Below the pieces are notes generated by a model. It ran no database searches. It saw only the letters and a list, made by a program, of their open reading frames with translations, and was not told the origin of the DNA. Made by a program: the position numbers and the translations under genes. Positions 1 to 9,077 of a stretch of 31,664 nucleotides of DNA are shown here, piece after piece (the stretch's first letter is position 1; every line of letters begins with the position of its first letter). Origin of the DNA: JAGKXC01 sp964554385 (GTDB lineage: Bacteria > Bacteroidota > Bacteroidia > NS11-12g > UBA955); assembly GCA_964554385.1 (NCBI GenBank), contig CAZKOM010000016.1:1-31664 (forward strand), written 5' to 3'.

Positions 1-1257
1 TCCACAATCAATATTCCAATCAAAGTAGAAATGAAGCCATTTTTAAAAATGGCCGATGATGCATTTGATAAAGAATTTACTGGTAGTGATAAACCCTGCT
101 CTGGATTACGGTATGATTATAAGGTTCAACGCCAACCGTTAAAAGTAACTGGAAAGGGAAAGACTTTGTATTTGGATCTTAATATGGCGTATGGTTTTCG
201 CGGTGAATATTGTGCTGGCTGCATTATGGAAACCTGCGTAAATCCACCAATTCCCTTTTCTTGCGGTTGGAACGAGTCTTTACGAAGAGTGAATGTAAAG
301 CTTTCTTCCGATATTGAAATTTTAAGCAACTATCGCATCAAATCCACATCGAAGTTTCAAGAATTGAACACTATCGACCCCTGTGCTGTTACGTTTGCAA
401 ATATCAATATTAACAATGTATTATTAGGTCAACTTAAACCACAGCTTGGTACTTTCGCCAAAATGATAGACCAAGAGGTGGCAAAACAAGATTTAAAACC
501 CTATGTATTACCTGTTTGGAAAGCCTTACAAGAAGATATTAAAATTGATCAAGTTGGATTTTTACGTTTTCAGCCCCAACAATTGAGCTTGGGAGAGTTA
601 AATATGAATGGAACCCAATTAACATTTTCGATTGGCTTAAAAGCAGCTCCGGTTATTACTCCAGAATCGCAAACCAAATCCCCATCCGCTCTACCAAATT
701 TAAGTCCCTATCAAAAAGGCAGTGGGTTTGAAGTTTACACCGATTTAGCCATGAACTATGATTCATTATCAGCACAAGTATATAGTACTATCAAAAATGA
801 ATCATTTGCATTAGGAAAAGAAAAAATACAGGTAACCTATATGAAGTTGTTTCCTGCGAACGAGAAGTTGGGGGTTGAAGTTGGTTTTACCGGTACAAAA
901 AAAGGGGTGTTTTATCTTCTAGGAAATCCAGAATTCGATAGTAAAACGGGTCACCTAAAACTAAAAAATGTTGAATATGACATCGCTACAAAAAACGTTT
1001 TAATAAAATCTGCTAAATGGTTGTTGGACGAAACGATAAGGAAAAAACTGGAAGAACAGATGGACTTTGACATGTCAGATGTAGTAAATAGCACAAAAAA
1101 ATCCATTAATGAATCCTTAAACCAAAAAATGGATTTTGGTGTACAATTAAAAGGTGCTTTAACGGCTTTGGATATTGTAGGTTGGGATATTAACAGTAAG
1201 AATCTTGTGGTAAGAGCCAAGACCAAAGGTGATCTTCAAGTAATAGTTAACCAATAA
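1..1257 (+). CDS. DUF4403 family protein, 5' end missing
   Basis: The reading frame is open from the first base of the window and starts STINIPIKVEMKP, which resembles the internal opening strand of DUF4403 proteins, so the true start lies outside the window and the ATG at 31 is internal. About 418 residues are visible, close to most of a family member. The visible part is rich in alternating hydrophobic strands, has a Cys cluster (EYCAGC, METC, then SCGW), and ends with an amphipathic KK/LEEQM helix. The family is common in Bacteroidota, is usually exported or lipid-anchored, and has no established function. The signal peptide cannot be judged because the N-terminus is missing. The gene converges on gapA, and a strong hairpin terminator lies between them. 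The family call is by recognition of sequence style, and I am fairly sure of it. Confidence 0.8.
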   Translation, partial: STINIPIKVEMKPFLKMADDAFDKEFTGSDKPCSGLRYDYKVQRQPLKVTGKGKTLYLDLNMAYGFRGEYCAGCIMETCVNPPIPFSCGWNESLRRVNVKLSSDIEILSNYRIKSTSKFQELNTIDPCAVTFANININNVLLGQLKPQLGTFAKMIDQEVAKQDLKPYVLPVWKALQEDIKIDQVGFLRFQPQQLSLGELNMNGTQLTFSIGLKAAPVITPESQTKSPSALPNLSPYQKGSGFEVYTDLAMNYDSLSAQVYSTIKNESFALGKEKIQVTYMKLFPANEKLGVEVGFTGTKKGVFYLLGNPEFDSKTGHLKLKNVEYDIATKNVLIKSAKWLLDETIRKKLEEQMDFDMSDVVNSTKKSINESLNQKMDFGVQLKGALTALDIVGWDINSKNLVVRAKTKGDLQVIVNQ

Positions 1258-1369
1258 TTTAAATACTATTTATTTGCCCATTAAAGGGCTAATGCGTTTT
1301 CAAATTGTGTTCATCTTTTTTAGGAAAATCGTTTGTTCAGATTAAATTTCACGATGGAAAACAGCAATA

Positions 1370-1401
1370 AAAAAGGCTAACTCTGTAGAGTTAGCCTTTT
1401 T
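1370..1401. terminator. Strong bidirectional intrinsic terminator
   Basis: A perfect 14-bp stem (arm AAAAAGGCTAACTC at 1370-1383, its complement at 1388-1401) closes a 4-nt loop TGTA. An A-run before it and a T-run after it give a U-tract in both directions. It sits between the convergent DUF4403 gene (stop at 1257) and gapA (stop at 1493), so it can end transcription from both sides. Confidence 0.92.
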
Positions 1402-1492
1402 CGTTATTTGAAGTTTCATTCAATTCAAGAACAACAAATACAATTCTCTGTTCCTTTAAAGATTAAAAAGCTACTTCAAGCAAGCGTTTTAA

Positions 1493-2476
1493 TTACCCAA
1501 TTTTGGTAATTAAATCTGCAACACGAGCACTATAACCCGTTTCGTTATCGTACCATCCCACCACTTTTACTGTATTACCTATCACTTGAGTTAATTCAGC
1601 ATCAAAGATACAAGAATGGGTATTTCCTACGATATCGATACTTACAATAGGATCTTCGTTATATTCTAAGATTCCTTTCATTGCACCTTCCGCAGCGGCT
1701 TTCATTGCAGCATTTACTTGTTCAGCAGTTGCAGCAGTTTTTAAAGTACAAGTAAAGTCCGTTACCGATCCATCTGGAATTGGAACACGCATTGCGTTAC
1801 CATTTAATTTTCCTTTTAGGTGAGGTAATACCAATCCAACCGCTTTGGCTGCACCCGTTGATGTAGGAACGATGCTGTAAGCAGCAGCTCTAGCACGACG
1901 CAAATCTTTGTGAGGAGCATCGGCTAGGTTTTGATCCGCTGTATACGCGTGAATGGTAGTCATGAACCCTTGTTCAACGCCAAAATTATCGTCCAATACT
2001 TTCACCATTGGGGCTAAGCAGTTAGTTGTACAACTTGCGTTAGACATAATTGATTCAGTACCATCAATTACTTCGTCATTAACACCTAGCACAACAGTTT
2101 TAACATCCCCTGTTGCAGGAGCAGAAATCACCACTTTTTTAGCACCTGCTTCTAAATGCATTGCCGCTTTTGAAGCATCGGTAAAGATACCGGTACTTTC
2201 CAAAACAACGTCTACACCCATAGCTCCCCAAGGCAACGCCTTAGGATCTCTTTCTGCCAACGCTTTAATTTTCTTACCATTAATAATCAAATGTTCGGCA
2301 TCAGAAGAAACTGTTCCCGGGAACTTTCCGTGAACCGAATCATATTTTAACAAATGTGCTAAGGTAGCATTGTCGGTTAAATCGTTGATGGCTACAACCT
2401 CAACGCCGGGTTTGTTGATGAGAAATTTAAAGGCATGACGGCCAATACGGCCAAATCCATTAATTGCTACTTTCAT
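1493..2476 (-). CDS. gapA: Type I glyceraldehyde-3-phosphate dehydrogenase
   Basis: The enzyme interconverts glyceraldehyde 3-phosphate and 1,3-bisphosphoglycerate with NAD in glycolysis and gluconeogenesis, in the cytosol. The 327-residue protein is full length for the family. The Rossmann motif NGFGRIG is at residues 6-12. An Asp follows the second strand (IND, residue 32), which favours NAD over NADP. The catalytic Cys is C149 in SNASCTTNCLAP and its partner is H176 in TTIHAYT. The C-terminal signature WYDNETGYS is present. The ATG start is immediately followed by the expected KVAINGFG. It has its own promoter overlapping the 3' end of fcl and ends before a strong terminator, so it looks monocistronic. 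Codon use is cleaner and more GC-rich than in neighbours, as expected for a highly expressed gene. Confidence 0.98.
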   Translation of the reverse strand: MKVAINGFGRIGRHAFKFLINKPGVEVVAINDLTDNATLAHLLKYDSVHGKFPGTVSSDAEHLIINGKKIKALAERDPKALPWGAMGVDVVLESTGIFTDASKAAMHLEAGAKKVVISAPATGDVKTVVLGVNDEVIDGTESIMSNASCTTNCLAPMVKVLDDNFGVEQGFMTTIHAYTADQNLADAPHKDLRRARAAAYSIVPTSTGAAKAVGLVLPHLKGKLNGNAMRVPIPDGSVTDFTCTLKTAATAEQVNAAMKAAAEGAMKGILEYNEDPIVSIDIVGNTHSCIFDAELTQVIGNTVKVVGWYDNETGYSARVADLITKIG

Positions 2477-2507
2477 GATATTGTGAGTTTTGGATGATAA
2501 ATTTTTG

Positions 2508-2534
2508 CAAAAGTACGATATGTTTTTGGATCAA
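2508..2534 (-). promoter_or_regulatory. Candidate gapA promoter (Bacteroidota type)
   Basis: On the minus strand TACTTTTG (2508-2515), followed by CA, matches the Bacteroidota -7 form TAnnTTTG. A TTG is at 2532-2534, 16 nt upstream, slightly short of the usual spacing. It lies about 31 nt before the gapA ATG and overlaps the last codons of fcl. Confidence 0.6.
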
Positions 2535-3466
2535 TTATTCCCATATCGATGTAAAAAATCTTGATAGGCTTGTTCAATTCCTACTTCTAAGGTTGTTTTT
2601 GGTGTCCAGCCTGTTGAAAATAATCGGGTTGAATCCATTAATTTTCTTGGCGTTCCATTGGGCTTTGTTGTATCAAATACAATTTCTCCTTCAAACCCTA
2701 CTATTCTGCCAATTAATTTTGCCAAATCACCGATAGTAATGTCTGTACCGTAACCTACGTTTACGAATTGTTTTTCGTTGTAATGGAGCATCAAATACAC
2801 CAAGGCATTAGCTAAATCATCGGCATATAAAAATTCTCTAAGCGGAGATCCGTCGCCCCAAACAACTACTTGACTATCTTGATTTATTTTGGCTTCGTGA
2901 AATTTTCTAATAAGTGCGGGTAAAACGTGTGAGTTTTCTGGGTGATAATTATCATTAGGTCCATACATATTGGTAGGCATAGCCGAAATGAAGTTACAAC
3001 CGTATTGATCCCTGTAGGATTCACACATTTTTATACCCGTAATTTTTGCGATTGCATATGGCTCATTGGTTGGCTCAAGAAATCCACTTAACAAATAATC
3101 TTCCTTCAAAGGCTGAGGAGCCAATTTAGGATAGATGCAAGAAGACCCTAAGAACAATAATTTTTTTACAGAAACCTTATATGCATAATGAATTAAGTTG
3201 TTTTGAATCATCAGGTTATCGTATAAAAATTCCGCTCTATACGTATTGTTCGCTAAAATTCCACCCACTTTTGCAGCCGCTACGAAAACGTAATCTGGCT
3301 TTTCTTGTAAATAAAATTGCTCAACTTGCTGTTGATTCCTTAAGTCTAATTCGCTAGAGGTTTTGGTTAGAATGTTGGTATATCCCAATTGTTGTAACTC
3401 ACGAACAATGGCACTACCAACCATTCCTCGATGTCCGGCAACATAAATTTTAGCCGATAATTCCAT
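2531..3466 (-). CDS. fcl: GDP-L-fucose synthase
   Basis: This is a bifunctional 3,5-epimerase/4-reductase converting GDP-4-keto-6-deoxy-D-mannose to GDP-L-fucose with NADPH, using the product of the adjacent gmd. It is an extended SDR protein of 311 residues, normal for the family. The nucleotide motif GHRGMVGSA is at residues 11-19. The catalytic triad is visible as GSSCIYPK (Ser108/109, Cys110) and Y137-x3-K141 in EPYAIAKITG. PTNMYGPNDN and HVLPALIRKFHEA are also typical. The ATG overlaps the gmd stop codon by one base (TAATG), which implies translational coupling. The product should feed fucosylation of surface glycans or glycoproteins. No fucosyltransferase lies in the window. Confidence 0.97.
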   Translation of the reverse strand: MELSAKIYVAGHRGMVGSAIVRELQQLGYTNILTKTSSELDLRNQQQVEQFYLQEKPDYVFVAAAKVGGILANNTYRAEFLYDNLMIQNNLIHYAYKVSVKKLLFLGSSCIYPKLAPQPLKEDYLLSGFLEPTNEPYAIAKITGIKMCESYRDQYGCNFISAMPTNMYGPNDNYHPENSHVLPALIRKFHEAKINQDSQVVVWGDGSPLREFLYADDLANALVYLMLHYNEKQFVNVGYGTDITIGDLAKLIGRIVGFEGEIVFDTTKPNGTPRKLMDSTRLFSTGWTPKTTLEVGIEQAYQDFLHRYGNN

Positions 3467-4602
3467 TATTCGAAGTAGTTTTTAGTTTGAAAACCACCTT
3501 CTTTCAGGTAGGTTTCTTTTTGCATTACTTTGATATCGCTTTGCATCATATCCACAACTAGGTCATTCAACGAATGCTTGGGTTTCCAACCTAACTTCTG
3601 TTGTGCTTTGGTTGCATCGCCAATCAGTAAATCCACTTCGGTAGGTCTAAAATACTTGGGATCTACAAAGACAACCTCTTGATTTATGGTTAATGCGGGT
3701 GCTTTCCCTGTGGCTGCCGTGTATTTAGTTTCGTCAATTGCTGTTACATATCCAACTTCGTTTACACCTTCGCCTTTAAAGCCCAGATTTACACCTACAA
3801 AATCGAAACTCATACGCACAAACTCTCTAATTTCCGTGGTTACACCGGTAGCTATTACAAAATCTTCGGCCTTTTCTTGTTGCAAAATCAACCACATAGC
3901 TTCTACATAGTCTTTTGCATGTCCCCAATCGCGCTTGGAATTTAAATTTCCTAAATACAATTTGTCTTGCAATCCTAAGGCAATTCTCGCCGCTGCTCTG
4001 GTGATTTTTCTAGTTACAAAAGTTTCGCCGCGAATTGGACTTTCGTGGTTAAACAAAATACCGCTACACGCATAAATATCGTAGGCCTCTCTATAGTTTA
4101 CGGTAATCCAAAAACCATACATTTTAGCAACGGCATATGGACTTCTTGGATAAAATGGAGTAGTTTCTTTTTGAGGTATTTCCTGCACCAAACCATACAA
4201 TTCCGAAGTTGATGCTTGATAAATTCTCGTCTTTTTAGTTAGGCCTAAAATTCTGATTGCTTCTAATAAACGCAATGTTCCTACTGCATCGCAGTTCGCC
4301 GTGTACTCGGGAGTTTCGAAACTTACATGTACGTGAGACATCGCACCCAAATTATAAATTTCATCGGGCTGCACTTCTTGTATAATTCGAATCAAATTGG
4401 TTGAGTCCGTCAAATCGCCGTAATGCATTTTAAATTTCGACCCTTCAATATGTGGGTCTTCGTATATATGATCTACCCGATCGGTATTAAATAAAGAACT
4501 ACGACGCTTGATGCCATGCACCATGTAGCCTTTTTTCAACAGGAACTCAGCTAAATACGCTCCATCTTGTCCGGTAATACCGGTAATTAATGCAACCTTC
4601 AT
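3466..4602 (-). CDS. gmd: GDP-mannose 4,6-dehydratase
   Basis: The enzyme makes GDP-4-keto-6-deoxy-D-mannose from GDP-mannose, the first step to GDP-L-fucose. The start is set at the ATG giving MKVALITGITGQDG, because this places the glycine-rich motif where the family has it. A TTG four codons upstream also keeps the frame open but adds nothing conserved. With this start the catalytic residues fall at T132, E134, Y156 and K160, the numbering I recall for the E. coli enzyme. NLGAMSHVHVSFETPEYTA and IKRRSSLFNTDR are signature stretches. The length is 378 residues. It is the first gene of a gmd-fcl pair and diverges from the DUF7033 gene across 29 nt. Confidence 0.97.
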   Translation of the reverse strand: MKVALITGITGQDGAYLAEFLLKKGYMVHGIKRRSSLFNTDRVDHIYEDPHIEGSKFKMHYGDLTDSTNLIRIIQEVQPDEIYNLGAMSHVHVSFETPEYTANCDAVGTLRLLEAIRILGLTKKTRIYQASTSELYGLVQEIPQKETTPFYPRSPYAVAKMYGFWITVNYREAYDIYACSGILFNHESPIRGETFVTRKITRAAARIALGLQDKLYLGNLNSKRDWGHAKDYVEAMWLILQQEKAEDFVIATGVTTEIREFVRMSFDFVGVNLGFKGEGVNEVGYVTAIDETKYTAATGKAPALTINQEVVFVDPKYFRPTEVDLLIGDATKAQQKLGWKPKHSLNDLVVDMMQSDIKVMQKETYLKEGGFQTKNYFE

Positions 4603-4631
4603 TATTTTGCACAAAAATAATCATTTTGACA
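4603..4631. promoter_or_regulatory. 29-nt divergent promoter region, gmd / DUF7033 gene
   Basis: Only 29 nt separate the two start codons. On the minus strand TATTTTTG (4612-4619) fits the Bacteroidota -7 form for gmd. On the plus strand TCATTTTGACA (4621-4631) is an imperfect match directly before the ATG at 4632. I see no clear -33 TTG at the right distance for either, so any -33 element would have to lie inside the opposite gene. Confidence 0.4.
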
Positions 4632-6113
4632 ATGGTACTTGTGGTTACTCATCAAATTTCAGTGCGACTTCGCTATGTTTTGCACGAAATATTTGAAGCC
4701 AACCACCGTATTGTCGTAAATATCGTTAATACAGAAGATTTTTTTTCTTGGAATCAGTTACCCGATACCTTAAGTGATTTAGAATCTATTATTTACTATC
4801 GGCCATATCCAGATGTCATCTCCAATCAGGAAAGTTCCATTTTTGAACACGCGCGCGATATTGGCTTTACTGGAACTACTTTGGAGATTTTAGGGGTCGG
4901 TTTGTTGGAAGAAACTTGTGTTGATGAGCGATGGCGGGATCCGGGATTTGCAGAAATAACTGTGAACACAAAATTTGGATTTGAAAACCGTTGGACTTCA
5001 ACACTGCCAATACTTTTCCCTGTATCCGATTCCACGTTACAATTTGACCCATTCTCGATGGTTTTCTGGATTTTATCCAGGTACGAAGAATATATCTGGT
5101 GGGCTGATGTATTACGGAACAAGAAACAACAAACAGCCAATACCCTAACACTGGCTCATCGTTTTTCTGGATCAACAAGTTATGCTTTTCAACACAAATA
5201 TTTAAATAAGCCTATTGTAGATTGGGTAAGGCAATATTTATTCGAATTAATCGGCATCAATAAAGAAACGGAAATAGAACTCCGAAAATCAGGGTATAAC
5301 GTAATTCCAACGGCCGATATTGATATGGTTTTCAAATTTGGCAACCGTCCATTCTTTAGAAATCTCGGGTCTTGGATACATTCGTTTAAAAATCCGGGAA
5401 TATTATTTGAAAGGCTGCTCTCAATTTATACCAAAAACGATCCGTACAATCCGATTTTCACGGTTGCACCAATTTTAGACATGTACGAATATTCGAAATG
5501 CTTTCTGTTGATGAGTAATAAACATGACGCATTCCACAAACAAAATCCTTTGGAGTATTCGGCAGTTAAAGATGTTTTCAGAAAATTTGTTTCTATTCTT
5601 GGAGTAAACAAAATAGGTATACATCCTAGTATTGTGGCAGTAAATGCTAATTCAAAAAAAGAGATTGTATCGTATTGGCAAGACGAGATTTCTTTACTGA
5701 AATCAACAGCAACTGGTACACTTCCCTATTGTTCACGATTTCACTACCTTTATTTTCAATTTCCTGTTCATTACGAGAGTTTATTATCCCTTGGTATTTC
5801 TGAGGACTGGTCGATGGGTTTCCACGATCAAATCGGATTTAGAGCTTCTACTTCGTTTGCATTTCACTGGTTTAATTTAGGGGTAAATGAAACCACAACA
5901 TTGCGAGTAAATCCCTTTCAAGCTATGGATGTTACTTGTAAAAATTATTTGAACATTAGCAATTATATATCAATCAAATATATTGATTTACTTAAACAAA
6001 CAATAGAATGTGTAGGGGGCAACTTTATCTTTGTTTTTCATAACGAAAGTGTAAGTGAAAGTAGGCCGTGGAAAGGCTGGAAAAACACCATTTTGGCGTG
6101 GGCAAAAATCTAA
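4632..6113 (+). CDS. DUF7033-containing polysaccharide deacetylase-like protein
   Basis: Start ATG at 4632 gives MVLVVTHQISVRLRYVLHEIF, the usual DUF7033 opening. An upstream ATG at 4590 would overlap gmd and add a non-conserved leader. The protein is 493 residues, with an N-terminal DUF7033-like half (to about residue 200) and a C-terminal deacetylase-like barrel. The barrel has PTADIDMVFKF with Asp229/Asp231 as a likely metal-binding motif, GIHPSIVA, and late signatures DWSMGFHDQIGFRAST and LRVNPFQAMDVT. It ends HNESVSESRPWKGW, a typical tail. The family is found in Bacteroidota glycan loci and is assumed, not shown, to act on carbohydrate. Divergence from the GDP-fucose genes fits a role in surface glycans. 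The next gene follows after 5 nt. Confidence 0.82.
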   Translation: MVLVVTHQISVRLRYVLHEIFEANHRIVVNIVNTEDFFSWNQLPDTLSDLESIIYYRPYPDVISNQESSIFEHARDIGFTGTTLEILGVGLLEETCVDERWRDPGFAEITVNTKFGFENRWTSTLPILFPVSDSTLQFDPFSMVFWILSRYEEYIWWADVLRNKKQQTANTLTLAHRFSGSTSYAFQHKYLNKPIVDWVRQYLFELIGINKETEIELRKSGYNVIPTADIDMVFKFGNRPFFRNLGSWIHSFKNPGILFERLLSIYTKNDPYNPIFTVAPILDMYEYSKCFLLMSNKHDAFHKQNPLEYSAVKDVFRKFVSILGVNKIGIHPSIVAVNANSKKEIVSYWQDEISLLKSTATGTLPYCSRFHYLYFQFPVHYESLLSLGISEDWSMGFHDQIGFRASTSFAFHWFNLGVNETTTLRVNPFQAMDVTCKNYLNISNYISIKYIDLLKQTIECVGGNFIFVFHNESVSESRPWKGWKNTILAWAKI

Positions 6114-6118
6114 ATTTC

Positions 6119-7069
6119 ATGGATTTAAAAAAGAACATTAAACGATTAAAACGAAATCAGATTAATGATTCTTTATGGAATCAATGCGTAGCTAATAGTC
6201 AAGCCAATTTGGGATATGCGCATACTACCTACTTAGATGCAATTTGCGAAAATGAATGGCAAGGTTTGATCTACGGGAACTACGAAGCAGTATTTCCGCT
6301 GCCCATTAAAAAACTTGGTGGTTTTTTGCCTTATGTAGTACAACCAAAATTTTGTCAGCAGCTTGGCGTGTTTGGAAAATTGGATGACTGCAGTGAGTCC
6401 GATTTTATTAACCATATTCCATGGTACTTTTTAAGAACACGATTACACTTAAACTCCTATTACAAACAACAACAGAAGGAAATTCCACTCCCCTACAAAA
6501 CAAATTTTATTTTAGATTTAAGTCAACCCGTAGAAATAAATAAAGACGGACAGAAAAACATCAAAGCTGTAAGTCATTTCCAGTATTCTATAAACTGTAT
6601 CACCGCAATAGAGGTAATTGAACTATACAAACAACGTTGGGGGTCGTTGAATAAAGATATTCATGATGGGGATTACCATCGACTTGAAAATGCAGTAAAA
6701 AAACTAGGTTTAATTGAAGACTTCAACCATCAAGAGCTTGGATTTGTGATTGTTTCTGCGCACCCTAACCAGTTAGAAAACGGGAAACGTATGACTATCT
6801 CGAAAAACGAAATTTTGGGTGCAGGATTATTTTTAGTTACAACCCAAGGAGAATCTAACTTTGCTCATTTTGTTCTGGGTGCACCCAATGTTCTGATCAA
6901 AGAAAGCGAAGGAATTATGCACGGTATTATCAACAAAGCAATTCATACATTTCAGCCTTATTGCAAGTTTTTTGATTTTGAAGGCAGTAGTATTCCAAGT
7001 GTTGCTAATTTTTACAAAAAATTCAATCCAAAGGATATACCTTTTCGAATACTTAAAAAAGGACTATAG
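6119..7069 (+). CDS. Conserved protein of unknown function, possibly GNAT-like fold
   Basis: ATG at 6119 (MDLKKNIKRLKRNQIND) is preferred over an in-frame ATG at 6068, which lies inside the upstream gene. The 316-residue protein has no signal peptide or membrane segment. The stretch QGLIYGNYEAVFPLPIKK, followed by PKFCQQLGVF, resembles Bacteroidota proteins that are often labelled as acetyltransferase-like. I see no clear acetyl-CoA P-loop, so the fold assignment is weak. Late motifs are ILGAGLFLVTTQGESNFAHFVLGAPN and FDFEGSSIPSVANFYKKF; the latter recalls FemAB/GNAT proteins in which the last strand reads DFEGS. It is probably co-transcribed with the DUF7033 gene, which suggests a linked role in envelope or glycan work. 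This is inference from position. Confidence 0.6.
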   Translation: MDLKKNIKRLKRNQINDSLWNQCVANSQANLGYAHTTYLDAICENEWQGLIYGNYEAVFPLPIKKLGGFLPYVVQPKFCQQLGVFGKLDDCSESDFINHIPWYFLRTRLHLNSYYKQQQKEIPLPYKTNFILDLSQPVEINKDGQKNIKAVSHFQYSINCITAIEVIELYKQRWGSLNKDIHDGDYHRLENAVKKLGLIEDFNHQELGFVIVSAHPNQLENGKRMTISKNEILGAGLFLVTTQGESNFAHFVLGAPNVLIKESEGIMHGIINKAIHTFQPYCKFFDFEGSSIPSVANFYKKFNPKDIPFRILKKGL

Positions 7070-7074
7070 TTAAA

Positions 7075-7082
7075 TATCTTTG
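7075..7082 (+). promoter_or_regulatory. Candidate -7 element before menA
   Basis: TATCTTTG followed by CA, ending 8 nt before the menA ATG, matches the Bacteroidota -7 consensus. No TTG is visible at the matching -33 distance. It may provide a start inside an otherwise continuous operon. Confidence 0.4.
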
Positions 7083-7090
7083 CAAAACCT

Positions 7091-8044
7091 ATGAGTAATC
7101 CCTGGATTCAAGCCGCAAGGTTGAGAACATTACCGCTAGCAATTAGTGGAATAATTTTAGGCTGGTCGGTGTCGCTACCATACATGGAAAGCTCTAACCA
7201 AGCCTGGTTGATTTTCGGTTTGGCAGTATTAACAGCTGTTTTACTTCAAATTACAAGTAACTATGCCAACGATTACGGCGATTATGAAAAAGGCGTTGAT
7301 CAAGCAGCCGGGAGAACAGACCGAATGTTGTCTGCCGGAAAAATCAACCCAAACGCAATGAAGACAGCTATTGGATTACTTTCTATAACAACTTTTCTAA
7401 CTGGATTACTGCTTTTATGGATATCCGGTGTTTTTCAAGATAATCGTGGATGGTTTTTGCTATTTGCGGGAGTACTTGCCATTGGAGCCGCCATTTATTA
7501 CACTGTTGGTAAAAACGCTTATGGGTATAAAGGGTTGGGCGATATTTTCGTTTTTTTGTTTTTCGGGGTACTAACCGTTATGGGTATGGCATTGTTGTTA
7601 AATGTTAAATTATCACCCATTCATGCAGTTGCATCTATTGGAATGGGTTGTTTAAGTACAGCAGTGTTAAATATTAATAACTACAGAGATATAATATCAG
7701 ATCAAGAAAAAAGTAAAAAAACATTGGCAGTGATTTTAGGAAAGAAGAAAACAATAATATATCAAGGGTTTTTGTTAGTGATTGGTTTATTGAGTATCGT
7801 TGGGTCTTTAGTAATTATTCAACACGACTACTTGCAATGGAAAACGTGGATTAGGCCAGATTTTGCTTACACCTTTGGATTGTTTTTTCCATTTTTTGGA
7901 ACGTTTAGTCAGCAATTTCGATCCTTAAAATCATCCGAACCCGGTGATAGGGAGACGATCAATCCTTTACTTAAGAAGTTATCTCTGTCTGTTTTTGGAT
8001 TAGTTATTGTGTTTTATTTCATAGTTTCATTTATCACAAGTTAG
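7091..8044 (+). CDS. menA: 1,4-dihydroxy-2-naphthoate polyprenyltransferase
   Basis: This membrane enzyme attaches the polyprenyl tail to 1,4-dihydroxy-2-naphthoate, giving demethylmenaquinone. The 317-residue protein is of family length and has about eight or nine hydrophobic segments. The opening WIQAARLRTLPLAISGIILG is characteristic. The first Asp-rich prenyl-diphosphate motif is NYANDYGDYEKGVD (about residues 57-70), followed by RTDRMLSAG. The second is NNYRDIISDQEKSKKTLAVILG (from about residue 195). It is followed after 13 nt by menC, another menaquinone gene. The organism is therefore expected to respire with menaquinone. Confidence 0.96.
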   Translation: MSNPWIQAARLRTLPLAISGIILGWSVSLPYMESSNQAWLIFGLAVLTAVLLQITSNYANDYGDYEKGVDQAAGRTDRMLSAGKINPNAMKTAIGLLSITTFLTGLLLLWISGVFQDNRGWFLLFAGVLAIGAAIYYTVGKNAYGYKGLGDIFVFLFFGVLTVMGMALLLNVKLSPIHAVASIGMGCLSTAVLNINNYRDIISDQEKSKKTLAVILGKKKTIIYQGFLLVIGLLSIVGSLVIIQHDYLQWKTWIRPDFAYTFGLFFPFFGTFSQQFRSLKSSEPGDRETINPLLKKLSLSVFGLVIVFYFIVSFITS

Positions 8045-8057
8045 TGAAGCAAGATCT

Positions 8058-9077
8058 ATGATACTCTCACACAGCAAACATATACTTTCATTTCAAAAAC
8101 CTGCAAAAACCAGTAGAGGAGAATACATCGAAAAACCAAGTTGGTTGATTCAAATAGGCGACGAAATCAAGCAAGGAACCGGTGAAGCAAGTCCTTTGTG
8201 GGATTTAAGTGTAGACGGCAAGACCGATATAGACAAAGAGTTACAAGGATTACCAGAACAAATAAGTGAATCCAACTTATTGGATTTACTTGAATCTTGG
8301 GTGCCTGGCAAAGCAGGGGCATTACCTTCACTGCGATTTGCCTTTCATTGTGCTTTTCTTGACTATAAATCAGGAGCTACAGGTGTTTGGGTTGATACGG
8401 CGTTCACACAAAAGAATGCTGGAATTCCAATTAATGGGTTGGTTTGGATGAATAGCATTGAAGCGATGGAGGAGGAAGCCAATTTAAAAATTTCACACGG
8501 ATTCCGTTGTATTAAGTTCAAAGTTGGGGCCTTAGATTTTGATGCAGAATGCAAATTATTAGAGAGAATAAGAGCTAAGCACTCTCCTTTTCATTTAGAA
8601 ATTCGTTTAGATGCTAATGGTGCATTTTCTGAAGATACCGCCCTTGAGCAATTGAAAGATCTGCAACGATTTGGAATTCATAGCATTGAACAACCAATCA
8701 AAGCTGGATTAGAATCAATGGAAAAAGTATGCAGAGAATCGGCCATTGATGTTGCACTCGATGAAGAGTTGATAGGAATAGATCCGAAACTTGGAACTGC
8801 GTTGCTACATCGACTAAAACCGCGTTATATTATTTTAAAACCCACTTTGTTGGGCGGCTTGGATTTATGCGATCAATGGATACACTCAGCGGCCATGACT
8901 AATTGTGGCTGGTGGAGCACAAGTGCATTGGAAGGTAATATTGGTCTATTTGCAATCGCCCAATGGGTATCACAAAAAACACATATTCCTTATCAAGGCT
9001 TAGGAACAGGCTCTTTATTTGTTGAGAATTTTCCTGCTAAAACAGAAGTTAGAGGCGAAAAAATATGGAGAAAGTAA
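8058..9077 (+). CDS. menC: o-Succinylbenzoate synthase
   Basis: This enolase-superfamily enzyme dehydrates SHCHC to o-succinylbenzoate in menaquinone synthesis. The catalytic set is complete: K153-x-K155 in CIKFKVG, metal ligands D185 (RLDANGAF), E211 (SIEQPIKAG) and D235 (ALDEEL), and the second base K261 in ILKPTLLGG. The C-terminal STSALEGNIGL supports the MenC subfamily over dipeptide epimerase. It is 339 residues, full length. Its TAA stop overlaps the next start (TAATG). The neighbour usually expected, menE (the CoA ligase), is not in the window, so the pathway must be split across loci. Related epimerases share the fold, but the menA neighbour makes MenC the better call. Confidence 0.95.
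   Translation: MILSHSKHILSFQKPAKTSRGEYIEKPSWLIQIGDEIKQGTGEASPLWDLSVDGKTDIDKELQGLPEQISESNLLDLLESWVPGKAGALPSLRFAFHCAFLDYKSGATGVWVDTAFTQKNAGIPINGLVWMNSIEAMEEEANLKISHGFRCIKFKVGALDFDAECKLLERIRAKHSPFHLEIRLDANGAFSEDTALEQLKDLQRFGIHSIEQPIKAGLESMEKVCRESAIDVALDEELIGIDPKLGTALLHRLKPRYIILKPTLLGGLDLCDQWIHSAAMTNCGWWSTSALEGNIGLFAIAQWVSQKTHIPYQGLGTGSLFVENFPAKTEVRGEKIWRK

Noticed and set aside
2313..2324. Perfect palindrome GTTCCCGGGAAC inside gapA
   Set aside because: It is formed by ordinary gapA codons, has no partner copy, and does not match a site I know. Chance is likely enough.
1953..2333. 126-codon plus-strand frame opposite gapA
   Set aside because: It lies wholly within a highly conserved gapA gene and has no recognisable family, so it is an antisense shadow.
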